Shown piece by piece: positions 34,966 through 44,258 of a stretch of 46,362 bases of DNA (its first letter is position 1; the number at the start of each line of letters is the position of its first letter). The notes under the pieces were generated by a model. The model ran no database searches. It saw nothing but the letters and a program-made list of their open reading frames with translations, and had not been told where the DNA came from. Both the position numbers and the translations under genes were made by a program. This stretch comes from a virus. The stretch spans positions 1-46,362 of IMG/VR virus record IMGVR_UViG_3300030012_002976; one strand, written 5' to 3'.

Positions 34966-35514
34966 TTATTTTTTATTTTTAATTTTCGTTTGATTTCCAT
35001 CAAACGTCCAAAAAAGATCTTCAGGAACTTCGTTTCCTTTGTTCTTCCAATCTTCCATGGTTACTTTTAGAGTCATGGCATGAACCGCCTCTTTCTGAGC
35101 AGGTTCATAACCTTGACCCCGTGCAAGGTTAGCATAAGCCATTGCCTTGTTTTCTTCGCCTTGACCAAAGTTAACTGTGATTTCGTTTTTCACAATATCA
35201 CCTAAGCCATTGTCTCGAAGCCATTGTATTGCTTGAGGCTTTTTATCAGCCTTCATTGTAGCACTATATACTTTTTTTACAGATAGTTCAGAACCATCTT
35301 TTAACTTAACTGTACTAAGATTCATCTTATTCATAATCTCAGGAATACTAAAATTACTAATATACTTTTCTTGTTCTTTTAGTTCCTTAAGTTTACCTTC
35401 TACAGCTAATATCTGTGCTCCCACAGATTTATATTGTTCGATAACCTCAGATAATTTAGTTGGATCTATAACATCAACTTGATCTGGTGCATCGTCACGT
35501 AGACTAACAGTCAT
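34966..35514 (-). CDS. Conserved phage hypothetical protein (replication region)
   Basis: 182 residues. Residues 15-60 form a coiled coil (EQYKSVGAQILAVEGKLKEL), followed by a beta part (STVKLKDGSELSVKKVYSAT) and a helical end with GQGEENKAMAYANLARGQGY, EPAQKEAVHAMTLKVTMEDW and EVPEDLFWTFDG. This order is common in phage replication regions without assigned role. It has its own canonical promoter and AAAGAGG site. Confidence 0.7.
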   Translation of the reverse strand: MTVSLRDDAPDQVDVIDPTKLSEVIEQYKSVGAQILAVEGKLKELKEQEKYISNFSIPEIMNKMNLSTVKLKDGSELSVKKVYSATMKADKKPQAIQWLRDNGLGDIVKNEITVNFGQGEENKAMAYANLARGQGYEPAQKEAVHAMTLKVTMEDWKNKGNEVPEDLFWTFDGNQTKIKNKK

Positions 35515-35549
35515 ATTTTACCTCTTTATTATTTACTTTCATAAACGAC

Positions 35550-35577
35550 AATATAGAAACTAATTTCTTATTGTCAA
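35550..35577 (-). promoter_or_regulatory. Sigma70-like promoter for the replication genes
   Basis: TTGACA (35572-35577), 16 bases, TATATT (35550-35555) on the minus strand, immediately after the stop codon of the upstream gene and 35 bases before ATG 35514. Both hexamers and spacing are good. It would drive the leftward replication operon. Confidence 0.65.
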
Positions 35578-35916
35578 CTACTTTTGAAAAAGATTTATTT
35601 CTATGGGAAAATAACCTGACGCTATTCTGTCCCATTTCAATAATTTATATTTTCCATTTGTAATATCACTTGCGACAGAACATACCACCCCAATAAGAGC
35701 AGGATCACCATATAATAATAAATAATCTTCTGACGTAAAATCTTTTAAACTATTTTTTATTTCTAAGATCAAAGGACCTGGTGAAAACTGCATTTGTTTC
35801 AACCTAGGAAACATTGTCTTAATTTCGCCATATTTAATTGCAGGCGTCATATCAAATTTTGGTTTTCCTGTTTCCTTATCGACAGGAATATCTTGCACTA
35901 AATAAACTTTTGCCAT
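35578..35916 (-). CDS. Hypothetical protein of the replication region
   Basis: 112 residues: MAKVYLVQDIPVDKETGKPK, FDMTPAIKYGEIKTMFPRLK, QMQFSPGPLILEIKNSLKDF, LLLYGDPALIGVVCSVASDI then NGKYKLLKWDRIASGYF. A compact alpha/beta fold is likely; DYLLLYGDPALIG and LLKWDR are recurrent in marine phage relatives. AAAGGAAAAA precedes ATG. Divergent from the SNF2 helicase. Function unknown. Confidence 0.72.
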   Translation of the reverse strand: MAKVYLVQDIPVDKETGKPKFDMTPAIKYGEIKTMFPRLKQMQFSPGPLILEIKNSLKDFTSEDYLLLYGDPALIGVVCSVASDITNGKYKLLKWDRIASGYFPIEINLFQK

Positions 35917-35944
35917 TGACTTTTTTCCTTTCTATTCATATATA
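35916..35944 (+). promoter_or_regulatory. Promoter for the SNF2-like helicase gene
   Basis: TTGACT (35916-35921), 17 bases, TATATA (35939-35944) on the plus strand, 32 bases before ATG 35977, with AAAGG as ribosome site. Spacing is ideal. The -35 overlaps the start codon of the divergent gene, so the two genes may interfere with each other's expression. Confidence 0.6.
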
Positions 35945-35976
35945 TCTCTTCAGAAAGCAAAGTAAAGGTATATATT

Positions 35977-37413
35977 ATGATAAATTATAAGTTTAAGACA
36001 ACACCATATAAGCATCAATTAGATGCATTACAAGATTCTTGGGATAAAGAAAATTTTGCCTACTTCATGGAAATGGGTACAGGTAAATCAAAAGTTCTTT
36101 TGGATAACGCAGCTATGCTTTATGACAAAGGAAAAATAAACGGATTATTAATTATTGCACCTAAAGGTGTGTATAAAAACTGGTATGATTCTGAAATACC
36201 TACACACTTACCAGACCATATATTTAAAAAAATGGTTCTATGGAAAACATCTGATAAGTCAGCCAAACAAAAAAATTTATTAAATACATTATTTAAAACA
36301 GGAACTGAGTTTCATATTCTTATAATGAATGTAGAAGCTTTTTCTTCTAATGATGGACCAGCCTTTGCTTATAAGTTTTTATCTGCACACAATGCTATGA
36401 TTGCAATAGATGAATCTACTACTATAAAAACACCTACTACAAAAAGAACTAAAAATATTATTGCATTAAGAGAACTCGCTAAATATAGGAGAATCCTTAC
36501 AGGTTCTCCTGTAACAAAATCACCACTAGATTTATTTAGTCAATGTGAATTCCTTGATCCCTGGCTCCTGGGCCATTCTTCTTATTGGACGTTCAAGGCT
36601 CGTTATGCAGTAACTAGAAAGATACAGGTATCTGGTAGACAAGTTGAAATAGTTGTAGGTTATAGAAATCTAGGAGAGTTATCAGATAAAATAAAACCAT
36701 TTTCAAAAAGAGTTTTGAAAGATGATTGCCTAGACTTACCTAAAAAAACATGGATGAAACATGTAGTAGAACTAACTAAAGAACAAAAGAAAGTATATGC
36801 TCAAATGAAACAAGAAGCCATAGCTTTTCTTGATGGTAAAATGCAATCTTCAGCTACAGTCATGACTCAATTGATGAGACTTCACCAAATAACTTGTGGT
36901 CATTTTACAGCTGACGATGGTGTTATAAAAAATTTACCATGTAATAGAGTCACTGAACTTATGGATATATTAGAGAACGTTCATAACAAAGCAGTTATAT
37001 GGTCACACTATACTCACGATGTAAAAAGAATTATTGAAGAGATAAAAAATAAATATGGTGAGGATTCTGTTGTAGATTATTTTGGTGAAACTAGCCAAGA
37101 TCAAAGGTCAATTAATATAAAGAAGTTTCAGAATGATGACAAGTGTAGATTTTTTGTAGGAACTACACATACGGGCGGCTATGGTATCACACTGACTGCT
37201 GCTAGTACAATGATTTATTTTTCAAATGGTTATGATTTAGAAAAGAGACAACAATCAGAAGCACGTATTGATCGTATCGGACAAACAAAACCTATGACAT
37301 ACATTGATATCATTGCTGAAAATACTATTGATGATAGGATTGTAAAAGCTTTACGTAATAAAATAAATATTGCTAATGAGATTCTAGGTGAGGATTTAAA
37401 AGAATGGATTTAA
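35977..37413 (+). CDS. SNF2-like DNA helicase/translocase
   Basis: 478 residues, minimal for the family. TPYKHQLDAL (Q-like motif), MGTGKSK (33-39, Walker A), APKGVYKNW (Ia), AIDESTTIK (Walker B, Asp 145-Glu 146-Ser-Thr), LTGSPVTKSP (III), AVIWSHYT (IV), FVGTTHTGGYGITLTAAS (V) and QSEARIDRIGQ (VI) are intact. DEST replaces the usual DEAH. Such phage enzymes remodel protein-DNA complexes or branched DNA. Alone on the plus strand with a 69-residue partner inside a leftward genome region. Confidence 0.92.
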   Translation: MINYKFKTTPYKHQLDALQDSWDKENFAYFMEMGTGKSKVLLDNAAMLYDKGKINGLLIIAPKGVYKNWYDSEIPTHLPDHIFKKMVLWKTSDKSAKQKNLLNTLFKTGTEFHILIMNVEAFSSNDGPAFAYKFLSAHNAMIAIDESTTIKTPTTKRTKNIIALRELAKYRRILTGSPVTKSPLDLFSQCEFLDPWLLGHSSYWTFKARYAVTRKIQVSGRQVEIVVGYRNLGELSDKIKPFSKRVLKDDCLDLPKKTWMKHVVELTKEQKKVYAQMKQEAIAFLDGKMQSSATVMTQLMRLHQITCGHFTADDGVIKNLPCNRVTELMDILENVHNKAVIWSHYTHDVKRIIEEIKNKYGEDSVVDYFGETSQDQRSINIKKFQNDDKCRFFVGTTHTGGYGITLTAASTMIYFSNGYDLEKRQQSEARIDRIGQTKPMTYIDIIAENTIDDRIVKALRNKINIANEILGEDLKEWI

Positions 37414-37613
37414 TATTATTAACAGACGAACTTTATCATTTAGTAAAGGTGACAAAAGAAATGACAGAGGGGATAGAGTTGTTAAGTGAAATGGATTGTT
37501 TTGATCTTTGTGACATACTTAGATTACATCTAACAACATATTACGATTACCCCATTAATGCTCATGTTATGAAAGACGGCAGCGGTGATCTATATGGCTG
37601 TATTTGTAATTAA
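37404..37613 (+). CDS. Small partner of the SNF2-like helicase
   Basis: 69 residues, MDLILLTDELYHLVKVTKEM, TEGIELLSEMDCFDLCDILR, LHLTTYYDYPINAHVMKDGS. Starts 10 bases inside the helicase gene with GAGGAT upstream, so it is coupled. Helical with a small Cys content. Ends tail-to-tail against the leftward holin-like gene. Function unknown. Confidence 0.7.
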   Translation: MDLILLTDELYHLVKVTKEMTEGIELLSEMDCFDLCDILRLHLTTYYDYPINAHVMKDGSGDLYGCICN

Positions 37614-37810
37614 AGTTTTTGTAAAAGAACTACAATCACACCGCCCATACCTGACATAACTGCACCCATAGATACAAGTAGTATTCTTTCAATTCTAGTT
37701 ATCTGACCTTGCATTTGTTGCATTCTTTCATAGGTCTGTTTCTGCATAATACGACAAAGTTTTTCATGCGACTCTATTCTTTGCATTGCGTCTTGTGATT
37801 TGCTAGCCAT
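37610..37810 (-). CDS. XhlA-like coiled-coil membrane protein
   Basis: 66 residues. A helical, coiled N-terminus (MQRIESHEKLCRIMQKQTYE; MQGQITRIERILL) is followed by one C-terminal membrane helix VSMGAVMSGMGGVIVVLLQ and LysLeu. This is the layout of XhlA/haemolysin-type holin partners. It follows the giant virion gene rather than the endolysin, which lies 12 kb away. TAATG-coupled to the 21-residue peptide before it. Confidence 0.65.
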   Translation of the reverse strand: MASKSQDAMQRIESHEKLCRIMQKQTYERMQQMQGQITRIERILLVSMGAVMSGMGGVIVVLLQKL

Positions 37811-37875
37811 TATTTTATAGCCCCCGCTATAATATCCCGATAGATCACGTCTATCATTCCACCCAAACTGTACAT
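37810..37875 (-). CDS. 21-residue peptide gene
   Basis: MYSLGGMIDVIYRDIIAGAI then Lys. TAATG overlaps at both ends (37873-37877 with the 1406-residue gene, 37808-37812 with the holin-like gene) suggest it is translated or at least keeps ribosomes moving between the two. Amphipathic. Function unknown. Confidence 0.5.
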   Translation of the reverse strand: MYSLGGMIDVIYRDIIAGAIK

Positions 37876-40800
37876 TACGCTAATCCTCTCTGTCTTAATC
37901 GTATCATTTTCTCTTCTTCTGATAATAAAGCATTCTCTACTGGTGTCAATCCTGACGCCATAACGTTTTGAGAAGTTTGATTTTGTTGAACAACTTGAGG
38001 GTTAGGCATTGGTTGTTGTGGTAATGGTGCAACGTTCACTGTTGCAGCAGGTTGGATATAATCACTTAATTCAATATCAAATTCTCCATCTAAATCTAAA
38101 GAATCTAAATCTTTTGCTATATCGTCTATAACAGAGAGAACATCATATTGTTTATTTAATGTATCTTGTACATGTCCTCCAACTGCTCTTTCTGTTCTAA
38201 ATCTAGTTTCTAATCCTAAGTTTCTAAAATCTCTTCTTATACTATTTAAATCTGTTCTTGCTTCTACAAAAGGATCTGACTCTCCTAAGGCTCTAGAAAT
38301 ATTTCTAAACTTAGCTATAATATCTTCTGATGGATAATAAGGATCAAAAGATCCTCTAAGTAATTTATTAAAGTTTTTGTTACTAATTTGTCTTTCTTTA
38401 AATAATTTTCTTAAATCATTAGAAGTAGTGTCTAGTATTTGAGCTGCTTCTATATCTCTGTACATATTTTTTTGAACATTAAATCTTGCTTTATTTGATG
38501 TAATATATCTTTCAATAATTTCTTCAGAAGAAACTGGTCCACCTTTTAGTACACCAAAAGCACCTCCAGTAAATTCTCTTCTGGCTTCTCTAATACCTCT
38601 TTGATATTCATTTACTTTAAAATTCATTGTTCTTAAAGGATCTATTTTTATAGGTCTTAGTCCCATAAATCCTGCAAGTTCTGGTCCAATACTTAATTCT
38701 TCACCACGTTCAGTAACTGTGCCCATAGCAGCTGATACTATTCTTTCATAAGGCATTTTATTAGGTAGTATTGCTTTTGATAAATGTGCAAATTGAATTG
38801 CTAATTTATCTCCTGCAGATGTTTGATCAGTGTAAAGAAGTCTACCATCATCTGTTCTTCCATTTCTCTGAATTATATCAAACATGGCTTCAGTAAATAT
38901 AGATTCAGATATAAATGGATCCATTATTTCTCCACTAGCTTCCACTACACCATCACTAAAACTTTTTAATATTGTTTCATCATTCATATTTCCTTCAATT
39001 AAATTATTTACTATGGTTCTAAATGGTCTAGCAATTACATCATAAGCATTACTTTTACTAAAATCTATATATCTTAATTCTCCATCATCTAATCTTAATG
39101 GCACTAATGTAGAATTCTTAGACCACTCAGGTACAAATCTTCTCATCGCATCTATTTCTTCTGACGTAACATCATATAAAGCTTTAGCTCCTTCTGTTAC
39201 AACTATTGGAACAGCTGTTAAAGTAGTTGCCATACCCATTAATCTAGTAAGACCTGTTGCAAAACTACCATCAATATGTGAACTGTTTCTAACAACTCTT
39301 TCAGTTCCATCTTCTAATATTTCTGTAACTGTGGGTGTTAGATTAGAACCTTTAACTCTTACTGCTCCTTTTCCTAACGTATGTCTCATTTCTTTCACAC
39401 CTTGTTCCGCAATGTTAGCAGTAGTTCTAATTATTTCTGAAGGGAAAGACATAAAATTACCTATTGGAAGTAATCTAGCTGTCTTTACCATATCACCAAC
39501 GTAGGCATAATTTGGTACAGTATTTTTTACAATTTGTGCAGCTTCTTTTTGAAGATTCCATAATTCAGAATTCCTATTAATAACACCATTCTTTCCTTTA
39601 GCTGCATCTAATTGTTTTTTATAGTCATCTAAAGAAAGAGCAGGTTCTTTTCTAGCTAGTCTTGCATTATTTATTCTTTTTAAATTTCTAGCTTTTAAAC
39701 GTTCTAATTCGACAACAAAGTTTGTAATCTTAAATGTATCATCTTCTGCTGTATATTTATCTTGAAAAACTTTTCCTACTTTTTTTAACGTTTTAAACAT
39801 TTTGCCTAAAGGTCCATCTATACCCATTAAAGTTGCACCAGCATTTGTGTCTTTTAAAAGAGATATTAAATCTCCCATTTGAACCTGAGAGTTTACAACA
39901 CCTAATTCTAATAAGTCTTGATATTGAGCTTGAGCTCTTGCAGAACCTGGCCCAAGTTTAAGTAAAGCAGATATATCTATCCCATCTTTAAAAGCTTTTC
40001 CTAATAATTTAGGGTTAGCTATGCCTGAAAACAAAACTCCATTTGCTGCAGTAAATGCTCCTGCACTCATAAAATTACGTACATGAGTTGGTATTGAAAA
40101 AATAGTTTTTGACATTTGTGAAATTCCTTTTGGAAATAAAAGTAAGTTTCGCCAAAACCAACTTACAACTTTTTCCGAACTAGTCATCCCTTCTTTTGTT
40201 CCTTTAACAAAACCTTGAAGTCCCATTACAACATCGTTAGATTTTTGTATTGCCTCGGCTATTTCTCTAGTAGTATATAAATTTGAAATTGGATTTGTTA
40301 CTCCATCTAATGCTTTAATGTCACCTAAATACTTATCCATCTTTACTATTTCGACTCCTGTTTTTCTTTTATTAACAGCTGCCTCTGCTAATTTTTCATC
40401 AGCCCAAAAAAATCCTCTTCCTCCTGCTTTTTGCACAGCTTGGTTTTTTAACAACATTTGATTAAATGCTTCTGAAGTTCTAGCCAAAAAAGATAAACTA
40501 GTGATAGAATTAAATAATGTAAATCTTGGATCTTTTATTTCACCAAATAATTCTCTTAATGCTTTCTTTTGTGCAAAAGTTCCTGCTTGATCTCTACCCA
40601 AACCAACACCTCTTTCTAAAAATTTAGGCGTTCCTTTTTCCATTGTTTTTAAAGTATACTTAAACTCTGGAAGTTCTTTCGGTGTTTTTACTTTACTAGC
40701 TTGCTCTAATATATCATCTATTATTTGTCTTGATTGATTTTCTGTTGTTTTTAAAGAATCTTTAAAAACTTTTATTGCAGCAGTGTAAGCTTCATCCGTT

Positions 40801-42095
40801 GGTTGATATTTTCTAAAACCATTAAATATATTACTTTTAGTTTCAAAAATTTTAAATGTGTTGCCTGCGTATCCTTCTAATCTTTTTTTAAATAAATTTT
40901 GAAATTCAGTTGTAGCACCCTTACTATTTTTTGCTGTTCTTTTTAATATGTCTACCAGTCCATTAAATTCAGCTCTTCCTTCATCTAAATTTTTTACTAA
41001 TTCTTTTATTTTATTTTGAGGAACGTTTTTTATATTAAGTTCTTCCAATATTCCTGCTAGTTTTTTTGAGTCTACACCTTTTTCAATATCTCCTCCCACT
41101 AATAAATCATTTATTTTTGATAAAAAAATATCTCTGGTAGATTTAGTTCCTTTATCTCCTACCTCTGTAATTGTAGGTAAGATACCATCTAAAGTTTTAG
41201 TAATATTTCTTACTATCTGTTCTGCTCTTCTTGAGTCTCTTACTTTTAATCCTGATTTAAGCATTTCAGTTTCAAAAATTTCTTGAGTCATTTTACCTCT
41301 AGGTTGAAAAGGAGCTCTTATATATTTATCAATCGCTCTTTGAAATGCAGATTCGCTATATGCTAATTCTTTTCCACGTTGCGCTAATAATTTAGCTGTC
41401 TTACCTGCTCCATATACAACAGGTGTTACAAATAAAGACTCTGATCCAAATCTAATTCTATTCATTAATTTTCTAGCAGCATCATCTCTGCCATAAGATT
41501 CGCTTCTATCTAATTCTGTGGGTCCTTCGAACATATCTCCAAAAGTACCTATCTCATCATTGTCCACTACAAACATTTCACCAACTGCACCTCCCCCTAC
41601 TGCAACTGAATATCGTGGATACTTTGATTTTTTATTTAAGTCTCTTACTTTTTTTAAAGCTACTCCTAATTTATCTGGATCATATGTTTTAGCTATGTCT
41701 TTTGGATTTTTTGTTTTGTAATACTTACTTCCTCTACCAAATTGAGCATAAGCATTTTCTCTTCTAGCTTTTAAAGCTTTTTTAGTTAAACCTCTTGCAG
41801 CTTTGTTAGCTACTTTAAAACCAATACCTCCAGGCACGGCTATTTGTACAATTGATTCTGTTAATTTACCTATTAATCTTTCTTCAGCAACTTCTTCAAA
41901 AGGATTTATTTTATCAAAAAATTCTTCAACGTCTGCAGCTGTATCGGAGTCTGCTCCAAGATCTATTAATTCTGCACCAAGTGAAACAATACCCTCTGGT
42001 ACTTTTATAATACCTGATACAAGACCTGCACCAAGAGCTTTATACCAACTTACTTCACTGTATTCTTCTGCGGAGTTGAGATTATACTCAGCCAT
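37875..42095 (-). CDS. Giant internal-virion/ejection-like protein
   Basis: 1406 residues. The first 120 residues have hydrophobic helices (ALGAGLVSGIIKVPEGIVSL, ESIVQIAVPGGIGFKV) and another hydrophobic stretch lies near 660-700. Most of the rest is long, polar helices, then a disordered Pro/Gln-rich end (PLPQQPMPNPQVVQQNQ). Size, helical content, membrane-active segments and position match podovirus internal proteins that form the DNA-ejection conduit. No lytic transglycosylase motif was found. I cannot rule out a tail-tube role. Confidence 0.65.
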   Translation of the reverse strand: MAEYNLNSAEEYSEVSWYKALGAGLVSGIIKVPEGIVSLGAELIDLGADSDTAADVEEFFDKINPFEEVAEERLIGKLTESIVQIAVPGGIGFKVANKAARGLTKKALKARRENAYAQFGRGSKYYKTKNPKDIAKTYDPDKLGVALKKVRDLNKKSKYPRYSVAVGGGAVGEMFVVDNDEIGTFGDMFEGPTELDRSESYGRDDAARKLMNRIRFGSESLFVTPVVYGAGKTAKLLAQRGKELAYSESAFQRAIDKYIRAPFQPRGKMTQEIFETEMLKSGLKVRDSRRAEQIVRNITKTLDGILPTITEVGDKGTKSTRDIFLSKINDLLVGGDIEKGVDSKKLAGILEELNIKNVPQNKIKELVKNLDEGRAEFNGLVDILKRTAKNSKGATTEFQNLFKKRLEGYAGNTFKIFETKSNIFNGFRKYQPTDEAYTAAIKVFKDSLKTTENQSRQIIDDILEQASKVKTPKELPEFKYTLKTMEKGTPKFLERGVGLGRDQAGTFAQKKALRELFGEIKDPRFTLFNSITSLSFLARTSEAFNQMLLKNQAVQKAGGRGFFWADEKLAEAAVNKRKTGVEIVKMDKYLGDIKALDGVTNPISNLYTTREIAEAIQKSNDVVMGLQGFVKGTKEGMTSSEKVVSWFWRNLLLFPKGISQMSKTIFSIPTHVRNFMSAGAFTAANGVLFSGIANPKLLGKAFKDGIDISALLKLGPGSARAQAQYQDLLELGVVNSQVQMGDLISLLKDTNAGATLMGIDGPLGKMFKTLKKVGKVFQDKYTAEDDTFKITNFVVELERLKARNLKRINNARLARKEPALSLDDYKKQLDAAKGKNGVINRNSELWNLQKEAAQIVKNTVPNYAYVGDMVKTARLLPIGNFMSFPSEIIRTTANIAEQGVKEMRHTLGKGAVRVKGSNLTPTVTEILEDGTERVVRNSSHIDGSFATGLTRLMGMATTLTAVPIVVTEGAKALYDVTSEEIDAMRRFVPEWSKNSTLVPLRLDDGELRYIDFSKSNAYDVIARPFRTIVNNLIEGNMNDETILKSFSDGVVEASGEIMDPFISESIFTEAMFDIIQRNGRTDDGRLLYTDQTSAGDKLAIQFAHLSKAILPNKMPYERIVSAAMGTVTERGEELSIGPELAGFMGLRPIKIDPLRTMNFKVNEYQRGIREARREFTGGAFGVLKGGPVSSEEIIERYITSNKARFNVQKNMYRDIEAAQILDTTSNDLRKLFKERQISNKNFNKLLRGSFDPYYPSEDIIAKFRNISRALGESDPFVEARTDLNSIRRDFRNLGLETRFRTERAVGGHVQDTLNKQYDVLSVIDDIAKDLDSLDLDGEFDIELSDYIQPAATVNVAPLPQQPMPNPQVVQQNQTSQNVMASGLTPVENALLSEEEKMIRLRQRGLA

Positions 42096-42103
42096 GTAGC
42101 CTC

Positions 42104-43450
42104 CTATTGATTTCTATATTCGCTTAAATATCTTTCGTAAGCAGATATTGTTGGACCACCATCTTTTAGTTTTAAAGGATTTACATATCTATCAAAATCT
42201 TCTTCATAACGTTTTAACTCTTCTTCAGCTTTTCTTTTTTGATCTAAAGTCATTTTATTAGATTTATCACCTTTAAAAGCAGGTCCATCTAATTTAGCTA
42301 TTTTTTGTCTTATGGCTGTTTTTTGATCTCTTGCTTCTCCTCTGCCATATTCATAATTAGTAATACCATCTACTTCCTCTGTTACATTACTTCCTTTATT
42401 CCCAGAATTTTCGCTTGTTTTCTTTTTACTTTCACTTCCTGGTAAATCAAAAGGTTTAAAAACACCTTCCTCTAAAACAAAATACTGATCTCCTTTTGGA
42501 AAATAGAATATTCTACCTTCATTACCTGGTTTCTTAGATAATTTTTTAGCTTTTTGTGTAAATTTTTTAGGGTCAAGAACCATTGATTCAGTCAATAATT
42601 CATCAGATACATTGTATCCTTTTTTCATTAAATCACCGCTTGTTTTATATTGCCATGTTAACTGGTTTTCTGCTTCTGCGTAAGAACTAACTTCTCCATC
42701 CTCTACTAATTTTTGTGCTCCTTCTTCTATTCTTTTACCAATTCCAGTTGTTCCTGCTATTTCAGCTTCTAATAATCCTAATGAATTTTCATATTGTTTT
42801 TGAAGTATTTCTAATTTATTTTTTTGTTCTTGTGTTAACATATCACTTTTAAAAGCATTATCTATTTTTTGAAGATTTAATTTAAGGTCTCTTTCCTTTT
42901 CAAATATATCTCCTTCAAAGTCTTGTTTTAATCCCAATATTTTAACTTCTTGACTAAAATCATTTTCTTGTAGATTTAATAATCTATCTGTTTCTTTATC
43001 AAATAAATCTTTTTTAAATTTTCTATCTTCAAAAGCAGTTCTCATCTGATCTGCTTTTTTAATCGCAGCACCTGCTGCTTGGGTTCTTAATTCTCTTTGA
43101 TATTGATCTTCTCTTTGTCTATCTTGCAACATTGTTGCTACAGGATCTTTAGCTGCACCTAATGCAGTTGATATCAATCCACCCCTAGGACTAGCAGACG
43201 CAAGTGCTGGTCCATATTGTAGTAAAAAACTTGTTAGTGGATCATAGCCACTTCTTTCTCCACCAGCTTTTTGTAATGTTTCAATATTTCTTTCAGTTAA
43301 TTCTTCCACTGTTGGTAGATCAGCTAATGTTTGTTCAGGTTTATCTGTTCCTATACTAAAATTTTGTCTATCTTCAATACCAGACATGATGCCATTCATA
43401 TTAACACCACCACCTTTTCTAAACATTGGTCTTCTAAATACTCTACTCAT
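42104..43450 (-). CDS. Coiled-coil virion protein
   Basis: 448 residues from ATG 43450 (MSRVFRRPMFRKGGGVNMNG); earlier in-frame codons lie in the previous gene. The basic start with KGGGVNMNGIMSG matches motifs in several other proteins here. A hydrophobic part around TSFLLQYGPALASASPRGGL precedes a long coiled coil (about 120-260, e.g. KDLFDKETDRLLNLQENDFS) and a charged helical C-terminus. Likely an internal virion or tail component acting with its neighbours. Confidence 0.68.
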   Translation of the reverse strand: MSRVFRRPMFRKGGGVNMNGIMSGIEDRQNFSIGTDKPEQTLADLPTVEELTERNIETLQKAGGERSGYDPLTSFLLQYGPALASASPRGGLISTALGAAKDPVATMLQDRQREDQYQRELRTQAAGAAIKKADQMRTAFEDRKFKKDLFDKETDRLLNLQENDFSQEVKILGLKQDFEGDIFEKERDLKLNLQKIDNAFKSDMLTQEQKNKLEILQKQYENSLGLLEAEIAGTTGIGKRIEEGAQKLVEDGEVSSYAEAENQLTWQYKTSGDLMKKGYNVSDELLTESMVLDPKKFTQKAKKLSKKPGNEGRIFYFPKGDQYFVLEEGVFKPFDLPGSESKKKTSENSGNKGSNVTEEVDGITNYEYGRGEARDQKTAIRQKIAKLDGPAFKGDKSNKMTLDQKRKAEEELKRYEEDFDRYVNPLKLKDGGPTISAYERYLSEYRNQ

Positions 43451-43451
43451 A

Positions 43452-44258
43452 TTATCTAAGCGCTCTATATACTCCTGCAAGTGTTGCACCTAATCCTAAA
43501 GCTTGTTGCATTGCTGTAGGTGCTGGTTGAGTTGTTGTAGTTGTTGTTGGATATCCTGATATTAGTCCCATGATTCCTTGACCGTATTGTTGTGCAGCTA
43601 ATAACGGTTGATTTAACTGTTGTTGTGCTAACTGTTGTTGTGCACTTAATTCTGCTTGTCTTTGTGCTTGTAATCCTGAACCTAAAGTTGTTAGACCTGC
43701 AACCTGTTGACCTTGTAATGCAGGAACTTGTTGAGCTAAGTTCATCTGGTTTGCAAACTGTTGTTGAGCTGCTGTTTGTGCTTGACCAAAACCTTGTTGT
43801 AATAACTGTGCTTGTAATGCTGCTCTGTTTCTATCAGATGCTGATCTATACTCAGCTTCTGCAACACCTTGTCTAGCACCACCGAATGCTCCTGCTCTAA
43901 CCGCTGCATCAGATAATGATCCTAATCCTCTTTGTGCCTGTAAATCAAATTCTTGTAAACTTGCATCAATTACATCTCTTTGATAAGGAGACATAAATTG
44001 TTGATAAGCTTGTGGGCCTGTAGCTGCTTGTGCAGCTGTTAAAAAAGGTTTAAAAGAATCAATACCTTGTGTTCCTAACTGTACTGCTTTTTGTTGTAGT
44101 GGATCTTGACCAGCCACAAATTGTGGACCAAATACTTTTGATAAGTCAGCAGCTTTTTGTCCAGCTATCGCTGGTCGTAGTTCACCTAAATAAAGTTTAC
44201 CTTCTGCTTCTAAAAATTCAGGTAGTTCGGATCTTTGTGTTATTGTTTCTGTAGACAT
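43452..44258 (-). CDS. Gln/Ala-rich virion protein
   Basis: 268 residues. After MSTETITQRSELPEFLEAEG, the body is Gln/Ala-rich with YQQFMSPYQRDVIDASLQEF, GLGSLSDAAVRAGAFGGARQ and long runs of Gln-Ala-Gln-like helix, ending TTTTTTQPAPTAMQQALGLG and VYRALR. High Gln/Ala helical content is typical of small internal ejection proteins (T7 gp14-like) of podoviruses. One-base overlap with the 554-residue gene before it. Assignment is by composition and order. Confidence 0.68.
   Translation of the reverse strand: MSTETITQRSELPEFLEAEGKLYLGELRPAIAGQKAADLSKVFGPQFVAGQDPLQQKAVQLGTQGIDSFKPFLTAAQAATGPQAYQQFMSPYQRDVIDASLQEFDLQAQRGLGSLSDAAVRAGAFGGARQGVAEAEYRSASDRNRAALQAQLLQQGFGQAQTAAQQQFANQMNLAQQVPALQGQQVAGLTTLGSGLQAQRQAELSAQQQLAQQQLNQPLLAAQQYGQGIMGLISGYPTTTTTTQPAPTAMQQALGLGATLAGVYRALR

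Noticed and set aside
41518-42099. Plus-strand frames of 67 and 98 codons inside the 1406-residue gene
   Set aside because: Low-complexity antisense frames without ribosome sites or motifs; the minus-strand gene is continuous.
43592-43876. A 94-codon plus-strand Val/Leu-rich frame
   Set aside because: It is the antisense shadow of the Gln/Ala-rich virion gene (Gln codons read as Leu/Val on the other strand) with no ribosome site.
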